64,000 nucleotides of DNA from Rhynchopus euleeides (GCA_963210315.1 OY723249.1:1364569-1428568), one strand, 5' to 3'. Numbered from the stretch's first letter, positions 1 through 12,169 are shown. Numbers and translations: made by a program. Notes: generated by a model not told the origin, from the sequence alone.

Positions 1-36
1 TTTCTAATTATTTTTTTTAAACCCATGCTGCCTCAC

Positions 37-1229
37 CAGGGTATAAGATAGACTTTTTTTCTGGCGCCGTTTTCCGGTTTTTCTGGTTTTGAAAATTTTT
101 CGCGCGCGCCTTCGGCGCGCGCGACCCGCGCAAACCCTCCCAGAATCTGAGAGGGCCCGGTGCCTGCGCGCGTCCTGTCGTACTGAGGCTGCTTGGTGGG
201 GCAGGCGCAGCAGCTGCTTTGAAAGTTTGGACTCTCGGCCAAAAAACCGGTCTGGTGCAATTTTTTTACGCAGGGGGGTCTGGGGGGCGGAGCCCCCCAG
301 CCGCCGGAGGCCACGGTAGTGATCATCTGTTCCCTACAGTCTGGATTCGCTTGTAAGTAGGAAGGCTTCGCTGTATCGCAGCCCGGCCAGCAGGAGATCA
401 CTGGTCCTTGAGGGTTCAACCTTCAGGGTGGAGGAGGACGGGGGAGCGACCACTCGTGACAGGTGTGCGTTGTGGGTGGAGTGGGTGCACGACAGAATGG
501 CCAAAGGGTCCACGAGATCTCTGCACACATTCCGTTATCGAGGAAATGGGCACCTAGCTGTGACGACAGGCAACAAACAAATCTCATCTGTTAGTTGCCC
601 CCAATAGGCTTGGCGACCTTTAAGATTGCTTGAAAGTCGTTCGTGTTCTCGTCTCAGCCCTCCAGACAAGCAGATCTGTCTCGAGTTGGTGGGCTGTCGC
701 CATGTATTCGATGGCACCGAGTGACGCTGCACAGAGGCAGACGACACGGTGAACTCCAGCGGAGGTTACCCTACCTCCGCTGGAGTACACCGTGTGTCTC
801 CCATGAGTCTCAACTAGCGGGAGTCGTAAATTAGCTGGAAAATAGACTCCCGTCTCCAGTACAGACTGCAGTCTTAGACTCCCTCTTAGACACTCGCTAG
901 GGTGGCTGGAGTCCACCATGTGTGCACCTTCAAAACAGAAGAGGCCTGCATGACGAGGGCATCACCACCCACCGGGCCCCACCGGGCCACCCGCTAGGTC
1001 CATTTTTTCTTCTCCGCTTCTCTGCCTTCTTTGGACTATTTGAGCTCTGTGCGGATCACGATGGGGTCACTTTCTATTTTTTATGGCGTTTTTTCTGACT
1101 GTTTTACTGTCCCAAAGTCACAAAAAAAACCGCCAAAAATGAGATCGACCTTTTTTTTTTTCCCAGAAAACCGGGAACCGGGAAACCCTGGTTTTGAAAA
1201 CCGGAAAACCAGACCTATCTTATCCCCTG
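37..1229 (-). mobile_element. Non-autonomous hAT element, deleted relative of the hAT at 20885-24608
   Basis: The ends read CAGGGTATAAGATAG and, at the right, the reverse complement of CAGGGGATAAGATAG. An exact 8-bp duplication, tgcctcac, lies at 29-36 and 1230-1237, as expected for hAT insertion. About 180 bp of the left end (37-215) nearly matches the inverted right end of the autonomous element (24425-24608). About 300 bp of the right end (930-1229) nearly matches its inverted left end (20885-21180). The middle carries no transposase and includes the GC hairpin repeat at 270-325. The copy could only move with transposase supplied in trans. High similarity of both ends suggests a young copy. 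Confidence 0.9.
265..330 (-). repeat. Dispersed GC hairpin repeat, copy 1
   Basis: On the minus strand it reads CACTACCGTGGCCTCCGGCG followed by a G6/C6 hairpin and CAGACCCCCC. Four more copies lie at 6563-6627, 10622-10685, 10797-10856 and 19962-20024. All five lie inside mobile elements in this window. Confidence 0.8.
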
Positions 1230-4200
1230 TGCCTCACCCACCCCTCTGAACGGCAAAAACGAAACTTTCTGTGCCTGTTTTTTTCCCAACAATTTTGCTG
1301 GATCTTCTGACCCACCCACCCCTGCTCGCACCACCCCAACAGACGGTGTGCACAAGAGTGGGGAAGGTCAGCGTGCCTGCCAATAGAACAACTTTCAGCA
1401 GCCATTGGCTTTGGTGCCGTGTTTTCACTGCCACCCATCACAATCCGTCAAGGCACAGATAGTTTCATATTTTATTTCTTTGCAACCGCCCCAGTTTCTC
1501 TGATTTACCATTCAGATGGAATCCACTCGTTGCCACACACCCCCCCCCCCCCTCTCTCCCTTCTCCCTCTCTCATACAACTTAAAGTGTGAATACACCGG
1601 CAGCACCACCAAGCCTCCCCGTGCACCCACTAGGATCGCTGACTTAACCACGCGCGTGCGCAGGATATTCTTCATTCTTGAGAGGGCTCTAGGCTAAAAA
1701 AAATGCGGGAGTCGTTCAAAATAGGCCAAAGCACACAGGGTTGCATCTGGAGTCAGAGAGAGCAAATCAAACAGGGAAAGTCCTTCCTGGCATCCCTTGG
1801 GTGCGTCTCGGGAATGACTGGCTGAAAAAACCAAGCTTCAGCCTCCGACCCCTCCAACACCTTCGGGGTGAGAGGGTGCCTTCGGTACGGCACCGAATAA
1901 AGTGCGTTTATCTTAAATTTTGGTTTATTTTGCGCACAAAAAAGAAAACAAAAAATACCCCGGACTCTTTTAGGACAATAACTCTGGATTTTTTGCCGCT
2001 GCCCCCCCCCCCCCCGAGAGACCCTCATCCCACCCCCCCCCCCTTTGTGTTCCTATTTTAACCGACTCCCCCCGCCCCTCCATTCACCCTCCTCCTCCTC
2101 CCCTCCCCTCCCCTCCCTGCACCCCCCCCCCTCTCCCAATTGAGCGGCAGGGGAGAAATAGGCGGTGTCCGTACCGCCCCTCTCCCCCATTTTTTCACCC
2201 ACACCCCTCCCCCCCCCCTCCCTGCCCCCTCTCTCTCTCTCTCTCCCTTAATGCAGTCACCTGCTCGCAACTCCCCCCCGTCTCCCCACTGTCTTCCTAA
2301 TTCACCCCCACTCTTTGCTCCCTGCAACACAGTGCTCTTCCTGCCGGTACCCCATCTGGTATTTCCGGACTCTGGGGTGGTGGACGCGGCGGTGGAGGAG
2401 TGCAGAAACCAATGCAGTGGGCAGAGAGGGGGCTGGGGCCGTGACGTCCATACATTGGAGGAAGGCGGGAGCCGCGCTGTGCACCAGCTCTTCGTGGCCC
2501 CCTCCCCCACCCCCAGGCCACGGGGTTTGTGGCACAGGGTGAAGAAAATAAACCCCTTCCTCCTCACCCCCCCCCCCCAGTACCAACGAGGATGCCTTCA
2601 AGGGCCCTTTCCAGGGAAAATGGGCGTCTGTCCTTTGCCCCTCCTCCTCCCAGCAAAAATCGGGGCTGTCTATTGCAGTGTAATGTCGATTCACACACAC
2701 ACATGCTCCTCTGATGAACGTGTGTATTGACAAACTGCATCGGGGGGCCTCGCAAAATAAATAAATAAGGGAGTGGGCATTTCGCTCTGTGCCAAACAGT
2801 GTCAGTCAATTGTCTCCTCTTGTGAGGCAGGCGGCTTCACTTTTCTGCACTTCTGAGCGAAGGCCCCCAATAGGAGGTTTTCTAGTTGTGTTCAAAGCGC
2901 CTCTTTTTCTTGGGGCCCTGACGGTATCCTTCAAGAGAGATTGTGCCTTGGTGAGCTGGCCTCCTTGTTCCCGAGGCAAAAGAAGGTGTCCCAAACCCCC
3001 CCAGTATATTATGCCGGGGTGTATTTTGTTGCCATCTTTTTCTTGCTCGTATGGCACACTGGGCGTTGCCTCGGGCCTTCAAACCATATAGCCCACACAC
3101 ACAAGCACAGAGCGCACGCAAAACGCAGCAAAGATTAATCTGGCAGAAACCGGGCGATTGAGACTTCCCACCCAAAGCGACCAAGATACACTATCTCTAT
3201 CGATGGATTCCATCCGGGCACTGGCCACCAGCGATCATCCCTCTGCCTGGAGGCATATCTGGCTGCTTGCTTCTCCTGACTGGCTTTTGTGTTTCACCTT
3301 TTGTTCAGCCGTTCGGCGCTGGATAACTTTCTGTGTCTTTCTGATATACCGAACCCCTCACACCTGCATCAGAATGGGGGTGTGCAAAAGAGAGCGGGTT
3401 TCCCGTTTCAACAAAGCAATTGTGTGTTGGTTTTGTTGTCACGTTTTTTTTGCTGTCACCCCCCGTGATCCGGCGGGGGTATTCTTTTTTTTACGAATTA
3501 CGAGCAACGAAGCGTCGCGGAGTTGTGCGGAGGTAGCGAAAGTGGCCGGGGGGGGGGGGGGAGATAAAATTGTATGGCTCGGAGCTTTCGGGATTAGCAC
3601 CTCCATGCCGCTTCGCACAGGGCCTCACCACAGCTTTGGGACACAAAGTGTGCGCTCAACGAAAAGTGGTTTGGACCTGTGGGGACGGTTGCTGGGCAGT
3701 GTGCTTTCGACCAGAAAGCCAAAGGAAATGCGATTTTATCGTTTTGTTACCGTGCACCATTCCCCCTGTCTGCCGAACGTGGGTGCGGTGGTGAGCGAAC
3801 TGTGCACCAGAGCCCCACTGCGATGTTTCTTCGTATTTTTTTCTTTGCGTGTTGCCCCCTCTTGTGTGTCGCTGTCAGGCAGGGTGAGCGGCGTTGTCAG
3901 TCTGCCATTTTCCAAACAACAGCTCTTATTTGACAGCTGACATCTGTGCATCGCCTTCAAGCCATTGATACTCATGCACACCAGGCGATGCATTCTGTGA
4001 AGGATTTGGGACCTTCCCCCAAAACAAGACCTACCCCTCCAACGCGTCTCTCCTTTTTGGCCTGCAGATATTGATAGGAAGCCTGCAATAGAGCCCAGGG
4101 AGAGGGCGCCCTATTGCCGCCCAATTTTTAAAGTGCAGGCAGTCTCCATCTCTCTCTCTCTCTCTCTCTCCCATCACCCCCCCCCCCCCCCCACAATACA

Positions 4201-4260
4201 GGCCGGATTGTCTGGACATCCATGAGAGGCGGTGGTATTTTACTGAGAAGTCCCTTTATA
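1230..4260. other. Intergenic DNA without a supported gene
   Basis: Contains several poly-C runs (about 1545, 2005, 2030, 2205, 2570), a G14 run at about 3547, a CT microsatellite at 2230-2246 and another at 4147-4170 beside a long C run, and a short CA repeat at about 2695. The longest open frame (3158-3940) runs through homopolymers and repeat-like sequence and shows no family signature, so it is not called. Confidence 0.6.
2775..2868 (+). mobile_element. MITE copy, same family as 62001-62109
   Basis: About 95 bp sharing the internal order CGCTCTGTGCC, TTGTGAGGC and CTGAGCGAAGGCCCCC with the copy at 62001-62109. The right terminal repeat is intact and the left one is diverged. No clear target duplication is visible here. 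Confidence 0.6.
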
Positions 4261-4865
4261 GGGGGTCTTCGCCGGTCGTTATCCTTCGTCAGTTTTCGGA
4301 GGATCCTTGAAATCGGTAGTGGACAGTAGCGGACAGGGCGGACATTTCCTTGTGGAAAAAGTGCCCGAAAAAAAAATTCGAAAAGGTCCCCCTTACAGAA
4401 TTAGCCTTTTTTCAAAAAATCGGAAAATTTCGGACCGCAATTTGTACCCAAGAAAGTGCCGAATTTTCGGACTTGGTCCGATTTGAACGATTTCCGTGCC
4501 TCTTGCAACCCCCATGAGGGGGGGCTGCTGTTTCGGGTTCTTCCGGTGGCACATGCTGGGGTGTCAGGACAGGGAATCCTGCTCGCTGTACCCGGTGATC
4601 CCTGACGCAGCCAGGAAGTGGAGAGCCTTGGAACCCTGGTTGAGGCCTGTAACACCCGGCCTTCCTGACACTTGTGGCATTGTGGAGTGGAGGTGGTTAT
4701 GGAGAAGGTTCTCTCTCCGTCCGGTCGAGCACAACCGTCCTCTCCAGCCAGGGGTCATCTACTTTCCAAACAAGGGCCAGGAACATGCTCAAACAAACCA
4801 ATTGATCAGAAAATCTGGCTTGCCGTGGAATCATTGAGCAAAATTTAGGGAGTGATTGGTGCCCC

Positions 4866-5335
4866 ATTGCTGCATATGACATGTCCATTTTTGACGATTT
4901 TTGGGCAGAATTTGGTGCGTGGGACCTTTCAATTTTCATGAATTTTTCGGAATTTCGTGGGGACCGGTACCCCATTTGAGTGCCAAAAATCTCATTTCCG
5001 AGGCCTGGGAATGGTCGCAGTGGCCTCAGATGTCCAAAAACGTTCAATTGACCTCTCCTCGAAAAAAAATTCGAAAGGTCCCCCCTACTGGCACCCCGGA
5101 TTAGGACATGTCTCTGGGGGTGTCCGGGGGCATTTTTGGCCCATTTTTGGCTGGGGAAAATGGGCCATTTTTCACGATTTTTTCGGTTTTTTGTCCGGAC
5201 CGGCACCGCATTTGAGGGGCCAAAATCTGATTTCCGAGGCCCGGGAATGGTCGCAGTGGCTTCATTTGGCCAAAAACGTTCAATTTACCCTTCTCCAAAA
5301 AAAAATTCGAAAGGGTCCCCCTACAAATCGCCGGT
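4866..5335 (+). repeat. Two tandem units of about 235 bp
   Basis: The unit landmark GGTACCCCATTTGAG (about 4966) recurs as GGCACCGCATTTGAG (about 5201). Both are followed by GAATGGTCGCAGTGGC, by an AACGTTCAATT motif and by an A-run with TTCGAAAGG. The open frames across this stretch reflect the repeat and show no protein family. Confidence 0.75.
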
Positions 5336-5403
5336 CTTAGGAGCAAAAAATTTGGGCACCCAGATTTCAAAAAATTTCAAACTATTTTCTGGACCAAAAA
5401 TCA

Positions 5404-5700
5404 AACTATTGAGGTCCTGGCCGGACATGTCCGGGGGGGGGGGGGGGGTCAAAATTGGATTTCCCGAATTTCCGGGTCCGGACATGTCCGCCCGGACATC
5501 CGGACACCAGAAAATGTCCGCCCGGACATGTCCGCCCTGTCCGGGGCGGACATTTCTGGATGTCCGGATGTCCGGGCGGACATGTCCGGGCGGGAAATTC
5601 GGGAAATGTCCGGGGGGGGGGGGGGGGGGGTCAAAATTGGACCCGGACATCCGGACACCCGGATTTCCGGGTCCGGGCATGTCCGCCCTGTCCGCCCTGA
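5404..5700. repeat. Cluster of CGGACATGTCCG palindromes between G15 and G19 runs
   Basis: The 12-bp palindrome CGGACATGTCCG and partial copies (GGACATCCGGAC, GGGCGGACATTT) are packed into about 300 bp, giving apparent open frames in several registers on both strands. I read this as non-coding palindromic repeat DNA inside the element at 4261-5830. Confidence 0.7.
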
Positions 5701-5830
5701 AATCGCCTAAGGGGCCGGGGGAAATCCAGGAAATTCGGGAAATCCAGGAATATGAAGAATCCTCCTTCAGCAAATTCAACAGGAAATGCACCAAAAATGC
5801 ACTGACGATCACCCCGTAGCGAAGACCCCC

Positions 5831-6199
5831 TGTATATCTTGACCACTCCCTCACCCCCGGCAGGGGATCGGCAACACGATTCCCGTTCCCACATTCTCGA
5901 AAAATGGCGATTCCCTCACCCCACCAGAGCAGCTCCTCCCTCAAACAAGGGGAGCCTACCGGCCGCGGGCCCGTGTAGTTAAGTAGACGACACCCTTAAG
6001 GTGCGGGTATCTTCGTTCTGGGGATATTCACACTTTAAGCATACGAGAGAGAGGGCGTGAGAGAGAGGAGGGGAGCAAGAGCAAGGCCTGGGTGTGCGTG
6101 TAGAAATTTAAATGAAAAGGTGTCCCACCCGGATCATCACAAACTGCACGTCGTCCGCCGTGCATGATGTCTACAAGCCCATTCGCCAGGGGGGGGGGG
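5831..6199. other. Spacer without a gene
   Basis: Nothing recognisable apart from a short palindrome, CACCCTTAAGGTG, near 5990 and a G run that is the target of the next element. Confidence 0.5.
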
Positions 6200-6974
6200 G
6201 CAGGCTTGCGATATACGTATAAGACGTATATGTATATATACGTATATATACGTTCAGATGAGACCCCCAACCCCCAGGGGTGCCGGTACAGTCAGGCCGT
6301 GTTCCTAACTATCGAACCATCAACACCTTTTTTGGTCCCCTGATTCATTTCCATCGACCCACGCGAGGTGGGCTAGGTAACCTTCGCCGTGCTACCAGGC
6401 ACTGATGCGAAGGACGTCTCTTGTGACATGCCTTGTGCCTGTCGCGGGCCATATCCTCGCGCAACAATTAGGATTCACATCGGGCAATGGAACCAGACGA
6501 CCCTAGCCTCAGGAAGGCGGTTGCAGCCGTACAGAATCACATCTGTCGCCCGCAAGGAACAGCAGATGTTTACTACCGTGGCCTCCGGCGGCTGGGGGGC
6601 ACCGCCCCCCAGACCCCCCTCCCTTTGTGGTACTGATGCACAAGCTGCGAACGCGCCAGACATTCCGGACTGGAGAACGTGCAGCTTCGCTGCAAGGATG
6701 CGGGTGAGGGTATGAAAAGCCCTCAACAACTGACTTCACACAGAGCTCTAAACAAAACCCGTGAATCCTCGTCACCGTTCCTTGGGAACTGCCTGGGGCG
6801 AATATAGGAATCCTCGGAACCCTGTTCCCGGCACCACTGGTGGGGGGTGAACACTGAGAGATTGCCTTACCAAAGTATAGGAGCGTATATATACGTTACG
6901 GCGTATATTGCCTGTACGTATATATACGTATATATACGTTCCAGCCGAGAAATCCGACGTATACGGCAAGCCTG
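6200..6974. mobile_element. Short element inserted in a poly-G run
   Basis: Ends are CAGGCTTGC (6200-6208) and its reverse complement GCAAGCCTG (6966-6974), continuing inward as ATATACG/GTATACG. Both sides carry a G run on the + strand, as expected if a poly-G target was split or duplicated. Subterminal arrays of TACGTATATATACGT palindromes occur at 6220-6252 and 6885-6945. One GC hairpin repeat lies inside. No transposase is seen. Confidence 0.55.
6563..6627 (+). repeat. Dispersed GC hairpin repeat, copy 2
   Basis: Same unit as at 265-330, preceded by AACAGCAGATGTTTA and with the loop ACC between the G6 and C6 arms. Confidence 0.8.
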
Positions 6975-8361
6975 GGGGGGGGGGGGTTTCATCGATCTGC
7001 TGCCCATTCTCCTGGCGGTTTTTGTGTGAGGAGAATCCACAAAATATAGCGACCATGTGAGAATGCGGGCATCGCCTTTGTAGTGCCTCCCCGCACCCTC
7101 TGTCTTCTCCTCTCTGGCGCAGCGATGAAGCGTTGCGAAGTGGAAACTGTTCATTTTACTTTTGGTTGTGCGTTGCATCACTCTCACATTACTGCGCATG
7201 CAAGAAGTGCCAGCAATTCAAAACCCTGCATGATCTTTCTGGTTTCTCTCGGGTTCAAAGGGGCAGGAATGCAATCCTGTCGACAATGCAACAAATCAAC
7301 CACGGGCTATTTCGCCTGCTGCTGTTTTTTTAGCATGATTGAAACTGTTGGGTAGCGTCCCTTTGGGCAGTGATTGCCGCTTGAGGTTTTTTTTTGGTAT
7401 AACCTGCTCAGGTCACGGCAGCGGACGTATGGATACCCATACACGCACAGGTGTGCACAAGCAAACCCCCGTTTGGATTGGCATCCAATTCCAACTGAGA
7501 TGTGGTACAGAATAGAGTGGCCACATCATGCGTTCTGCCCAATCTTTTCGACTCAATCGTTCAAAATTGTCCAAAACCGTTCAAAAGAAAGAAGAAAAGC
7601 GGCGCACTTTCTGTGTATGCCCCACCGGGATCACAGTCAGAACACCCACCTCGAACCCCACCACTCCTGTCACCCCTGCGTTGCATGTCACCCCTCTCTG
7701 AGTTGTTGAAGATACCCATGTTATTCTGTGCCAACCTGTGAGTGTGGTGATGCCCTGCTGGCCTCCTGATTCTGAAGTAGGTTCTGTAGAGAAGACCTTA
7801 ACTTTGTGCCCGTCCCCCCACGTTGTGCGCTACGTCGTTTTTAAAAAGGTGGCCCCCGGTCAGTGTGCTAAAAAAATTGGCCTCAAAACTGTTCGCTGCC
7901 CCCCTTACTCCGCGGTGCAGACCGCCCACATCATCACACCACTGTTGACCGGATAGCACCCCGCCAGTCGCTCTTGGTGGCAAGATCACCCCCTCCCACC
8001 TCGTATTCTTTAGATCCACCCACACACCCTGCAAGGCCACTAGCTGTGTTGATTGAGTTGAAAAACAGTAGCCCCAGGGAAATGGCAAAGAACCACAAGA
8101 ACGTGATCCCTCTGAAAAAATCACATAGGATCCACGCAAATGGGAAAGCCTCTTTCCCAGGGGGGAGAGAGGGAGGGGGAGCGGGGCCGAGGCGCGGGGT
8201 GAGGGGGTAGGGGGCAGTGGGTAGGGGGCTTCGTGAATTGCAAAGTATTTTCTCATTCGCGCCAGCTTCCCCTCAGCAGCAGACAAGGTGCTACAATTGG
8301 AGCTGGCTCACTTCTCGGAGATGGGTGTCATTTCCCCCCCCCCCCCCCTTCTTCACAAGTT

Positions 8362-8545
8362 GTTTTTCACACGCAACAAGAAGCTTGCCACAGTGAAAAA
8401 GATAGTTGGCAGCGCTTTGGGTGACAAACACAATCTACCTTGCCTTGTTGCTATGACTGTGCGCACATTCACACCAACCTTCATCAGGTAAAACACGTGA
8501 GGTTTGTTCACCCGGGTTTGGCGCGCAAACAACGCCTTATCTTTT
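8362..8545 (+). repeat. Dispersed repeat, intact copy (partner at 61861-62157)
   Basis: About 180 bp nearly matching 61861-62157, including GATAGTTGGCAGCGCTTTGG and ending in TTTGGCGCGCAAACAACGCC. This copy lacks the 109-bp MITE found in the partner, so it preserves the empty site AACACGTGAGGTTTG. The terminal motif also recurs near 48360 and 50895. Confidence 0.85.
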
Positions 8546-9764
8546 GTCCTGCAACAGGGCTCCTGTCCGATACGGATAAACAACAGCTCTTCATGTGTGA
8601 TCACCAGGATTCCTGGTCTCTAGCAAAGGAGGCTGTTGGCAGCGATGTGTGCCCCGCATCAGGTAATAAAGCGGCGTGCAAATAAGTTGTGTGTCATAGC
8701 ATTCCTCTCAGGATGGGCACATGCCTGCAATGGGGAGAGGGTCGACTTCACGCGGCATCAGCAAACCCCACACCACCAGAATCTTTCAAGAAAGAGAAAT
8801 CCCGCCCTCCTGACAAATTGAAAGAGAACCTGCGACGGACAGCAGCCCGCCGAGGTGACGCAGTGGCGCGGCCCGAGGCACAGAGGGCGGGTGGAGCAAC
8901 CTGCCACCAGCTCAGTACAAGCGCCTCACACAGAGGACCGATCCTCGCCTGTGTTGAGCCCTCAAAAGGCCTCGAAGTGAATCAAAACTGAGAGCAAAAC
9001 CAAAGTCAAAACAAATCTATATCGCAAAACCACACATTTTGCCTTTCTCTACATGACCCCCCCCCCCTCTCCCCAGAACGGACCGGCTATGACGCAATTT
9101 ACTTCAGCGACGTGTGGTGGGTTTACGCACATTTTATTCGCAATAGTTTCGGCAACGTATCACCCCCTGTAGCCGCGATGATAGCGCGATCAACTGGCAT
9201 TGCTACATGCCCTTGAGGTGTGCTCCTTTCATCGGGCCGATCTGAGCGTGGCCGAACATCGCTCAAAAATCCTTCAAGGGCCTATCACCACACTTGGCCA
9301 ACTGCTCTACCCCCTCCAAGTTAAGCGAGATGGCAGGTTTCTGCGCTGCTATAATATTATATATTGTAGCTGCGCAGCTGTCACATCACGCAAGTCGCGA
9401 AAGAACCGGCCGGCCTGAGAGCTGCTCGCCTGGGTGCTCGCACTCGCATTGTACCAGTCAGGGTACAGAGACCATCAAATAAAATTTGGGTGGGCTCGTC
9501 CCAGAAGAATGCTTTTCAAACCGTTCAAATTACATGTATTGCAGTTCAATGCCACATGCACTATCTTCTGTCCCGGGCGTACTACACCCACTACCCAACG
9601 TCGTGCCCCTCTCGTGTAGAGGGGGCAGATGAAGAGCTGGTGACAGTTCAACCTCCTTGTCGATAAGCACAGCACTGTTATTCTATCAGAACGAACAAAA
9701 TATTTATGCTTTAGAGAGAATCGGGGGGGGGGGGGGTGCGTATGTCCATGTTTTTTGCTCAACA

Positions 9765-9930
9765 AGCTTGTTTGTCAATGCGAAGTCGGGGGGGAGCGTG
9801 CGATGCGTGCAGTGTCGGGGGGACAAACGTAATACCAGGAACATCGCCCTGTCGCAGGGCTGCAAAACACTGCCGCGAATGTGCGCACAAATAAAACCGG
9901 GACCTCCCAAGTCAAAAAATCCCTAAATGT
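9765..9930 (+). repeat. Dispersed repeat of about 150 bp, copy 1 of 4
   Basis: Shares AAGCTTGTTTGTCA, GTGCAGTG and GTGCGCACAAATAAAACC, in this order, with copies at about 47195-47315, 48205-48380 and 48590-48740. It is short, non-coding and shows no inverted ends. It could be SINE-like, but I see no convincing tRNA promoter boxes. Confidence 0.6.
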
Positions 9931-10621
9931 TAGCACCCGAATCAATGACCAAATGATCACATTTTGAAAGGAAGTTCGCCCCCACCCCCACCGACAAACA
10001 TTCGCGAAGAGACAGTGTCGACGGCATCACACAGCCCTACCCTTTCCCATGGTCGGGTATGTCGAAACACTGGTATTATTTTTTGCGCCCACAAAATCAC
10101 TACGTGCCCCCCTCTCCCCCTTCCGTTCTGCAAGGCGATTCCACTCCGGGCTTGCAGTGTCACTGACGTTGCCACATCTCCTTGTCAGTGGTATCGCCCT
10201 CAACGGTGCATGTCAAAAAAAAAGAACACGCGCGCGTAGCGTGGGTGCTGGCCGTGATATTGCCACCAATTTTGTCAGAATAAGGGGGGGAAATATGGGG
10301 AAATGCCATACATCCTACTCTGGTTGAGTCTGGCAGAGTTCCGCAGACTTTTTTTAAAAAAGAAAAAAAGCCTCGTCGCGGACAGGGCTGTTCCTAACTG
10401 GGGGGCTTGTTCCCCACTTTCAGGATTCTGAACTTTTTTTCTAAGAATTTTTGTAAGGGGAAAAAAAGTTTTTTTCTAAGAATTTTGTTAGGGGAATTTT
10501 TTTCTAAGGTTGTTTCGCAGAGGAAAAAACTTTTTCTAAGTTTTCCCCAGTCGACAGGGCGCGCACAAGGATGGAAGGGAAGTCTGTCCCACGTACCGTT
10601 CGCCTTGCTGGCCAACTGGAG

Positions 10622-10685
10622 AGCCAGACGTTCACTACCGTGGCCTCCGGCGGCTGGGGGGCTCACGCCCCCCAGACCCCCCTGT
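10622..10685 (+). repeat. Dispersed GC hairpin repeat, copy 3
   Basis: Same unit as at 265-330, with the loop TCAC. It sits where this element departs from its autonomous relative, so it may have been inserted there. Confidence 0.8.
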
Positions 10686-10796
10686 GGCGTACGTCTCGTA
10701 CTCAAGTCCTTCGAATCCCATCAAGTCGGGGTCCAACTACTCCAGTCGCCTCTGAGGACGCAGCCAACTCGCACAGAATCTGTACGCCCACACGAA

Positions 10797-10856
10797 CAGA
10801 TGTTCGCTACCGTGGCCTCCGGCGGCTGGGGGGCACCGCCCCCCAGACCCCCGATG
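10797..10856 (+). repeat. Dispersed GC hairpin repeat, copy 4
   Basis: Same unit, preceded by GAACAGATGTTCG, about 170 bp downstream of copy 3. Confidence 0.8.
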
Positions 10857-11568
10857 TAGCGTGTGCCCGTCCATCTATCTCACTTCCCCGGGTACAGTGC
10901 AGCGTAGGAGGTCAGCGCCGCATCCATGAAGCGCTTCTTCGAAGCCTGACTGATATCGGACAGGAGGTCGGGCTTCCCCACCTGGGAGGTACACTTGCCG
11001 CGTTCGCGACATGCGTGACACGCGACACGCTACCTGAAACGTGAGTGTGCCTTGCTAACACGGGCATTTCAACGGTCTGCCGGCGACCGTTCCCCAAACC
11101 AGTAAACCAGCAGTTATGGAAAATCGGAGAGATCACCCTACTGCGCTGAATATGGTGCGCACCACTGCAAAAATCCCCGGGAGCTTTTGGGCTTTCAGAC
11201 CTGAAGGGGCCAGCAGGTGGGTGGCGTCGGGGAGTGGCAGCTTTGTAACTGTCCTCCAGCTGCTGGCATGTCCAGCCCTGCGCGAGTGCCAAGGTGTATT
11301 GAGTCCCTGCGGAGCACAACCCCCGATGAGAACGAGCGCCAGGTGATCCTCATTCATTGCCGCAAGCATCTCTGGGCATCACTCGAGAGCTGTCACATGA
11401 TGACGCGGAGAGAAATCAGAGAAAAAGTCCCGCCTGACGGGCACGCGCCTGGAAACTGTGGGGGGGGCGAGCAAAAAATCCCTTGTAAAAATTCTTAGAA
11501 AAAACCTGGTTCCCCGAACCAAAAAACCTGGAAAAAGGGCTCGTTCCCCGCCCAGGCCTGGTCGCGGA

Positions 11569-12169
11569 CCCGTCAAAGTTCGCCGCCTCTGCCGATGATA
11601 TGTCCCATGACGACGAGCTGGACGCCAGGAGGTGTGCGACAGGCGGCTCCGGGTCGAGCAGGTCATCAGATGCACGCTGGGGCCAGCTCGACGTCCAGCA
11701 GCGTCCCGGGGACGCTAAGGACGCCGCCGCGTACCTGCACACCGTCCGGATGTTGCTGGGCGGGGCGGACTCGGGTTGAGGTGATCAACCACCTAGATGC
11801 GATGTTGTTTTTCTGCTTCTGACTGTCACGTTCTGGGCGACGCTGGGGTACTCTGCTGCCCTCGCCTTCCGCACAGAGACTGGTGATAGCTTATGTCAAC
11901 AAAACGCAAGCATGCCATTCCCATGGCACAAAAAGGGTGCCGAGAAGGGCATCCCGAGCACCGGAAACGGAGCTTCCAACGAGACATGAAACACGGAGAG
12001 CCGCTGTTCCCGTAAGGCGGCGCGGGGTTTTCACGGGGGCAAGCCGAGCGGGGCGCGCAAGAGAGGGAACTACTGACCTCCACGCGGAATGCCCGACAGG
12101 GGCGCCTCAGAAGAGACCCGTAAGCACGCATCCGCGCAACCTGACCGGTCAGGCCAGAAGCACTGGGCT
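11569..12169. other. Spacer; open frame of unknown nature at 11569-11780
   Basis: The + frame from about 11569 to 11780 stays open for about 70 codons of hydrophilic, Asp/Ser/Ala-rich sequence immediately beside the transposon insertion site. No family recognised. It might be a fragment of a coding sequence interrupted by the element at 10383-11560. Confidence 0.3.

Larger units (their letters stand above)
4261..5830. mobile_element. Non-coding terminal-inverted-repeat element
   Basis: Perfect 12-bp inverted ends GGGGGTCTTCGC (4261-4272 and 5819-5830), with TATA just outside the left end and TGTATA outside the right. Looser inverted similarity continues inward to GTCAGT. The inside holds tandem 235-bp units, palindrome clusters and G15/G19 runs, and no supported gene. 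No clear target duplication, so the exact ends and superfamily are open. Confidence 0.5.
6975..10382. other. Intergenic DNA without a supported gene
   Basis: Apart from the repeats listed at 8362 and 9765 I see poly-G or poly-C runs (about 6975, 8334, 9056, 9724) and short open frames without family signatures on either strand. Confidence 0.55.
10383..11560 (-). mobile_element. Non-autonomous hAT element, deleted relative of the hAT at 41718-46312
   Basis: The left end CAGGGCTGTTCCTAACTGGG and the right end (inverted CAGGCCTGGGCGGGGAA) nearly match the two ends of the autonomous element in opposite orientation. An exact 8-bp duplication, gtcgcgga, flanks it (10375-10382 and 11561-11568). It keeps a stretch (about 11150-11310) related to the N-terminal part of the transposase frame, with the start of MVRTTAKIPGSFWAFRPEG, but no catalytic region. 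Two GC hairpin repeats lie inside. It would need the full-length relative for movement. Confidence 0.92.

Noticed and set aside
3158-3940. 260-codon + frame
   Set aside because: Runs through a G14 run and low-complexity DNA, with no domain or codon-like composition.
10705-10740. tRNA T-arm-like CCTTCGAATCCCA
   Set aside because: No matching acceptor, D-arm or anticodon stem at the required distance.
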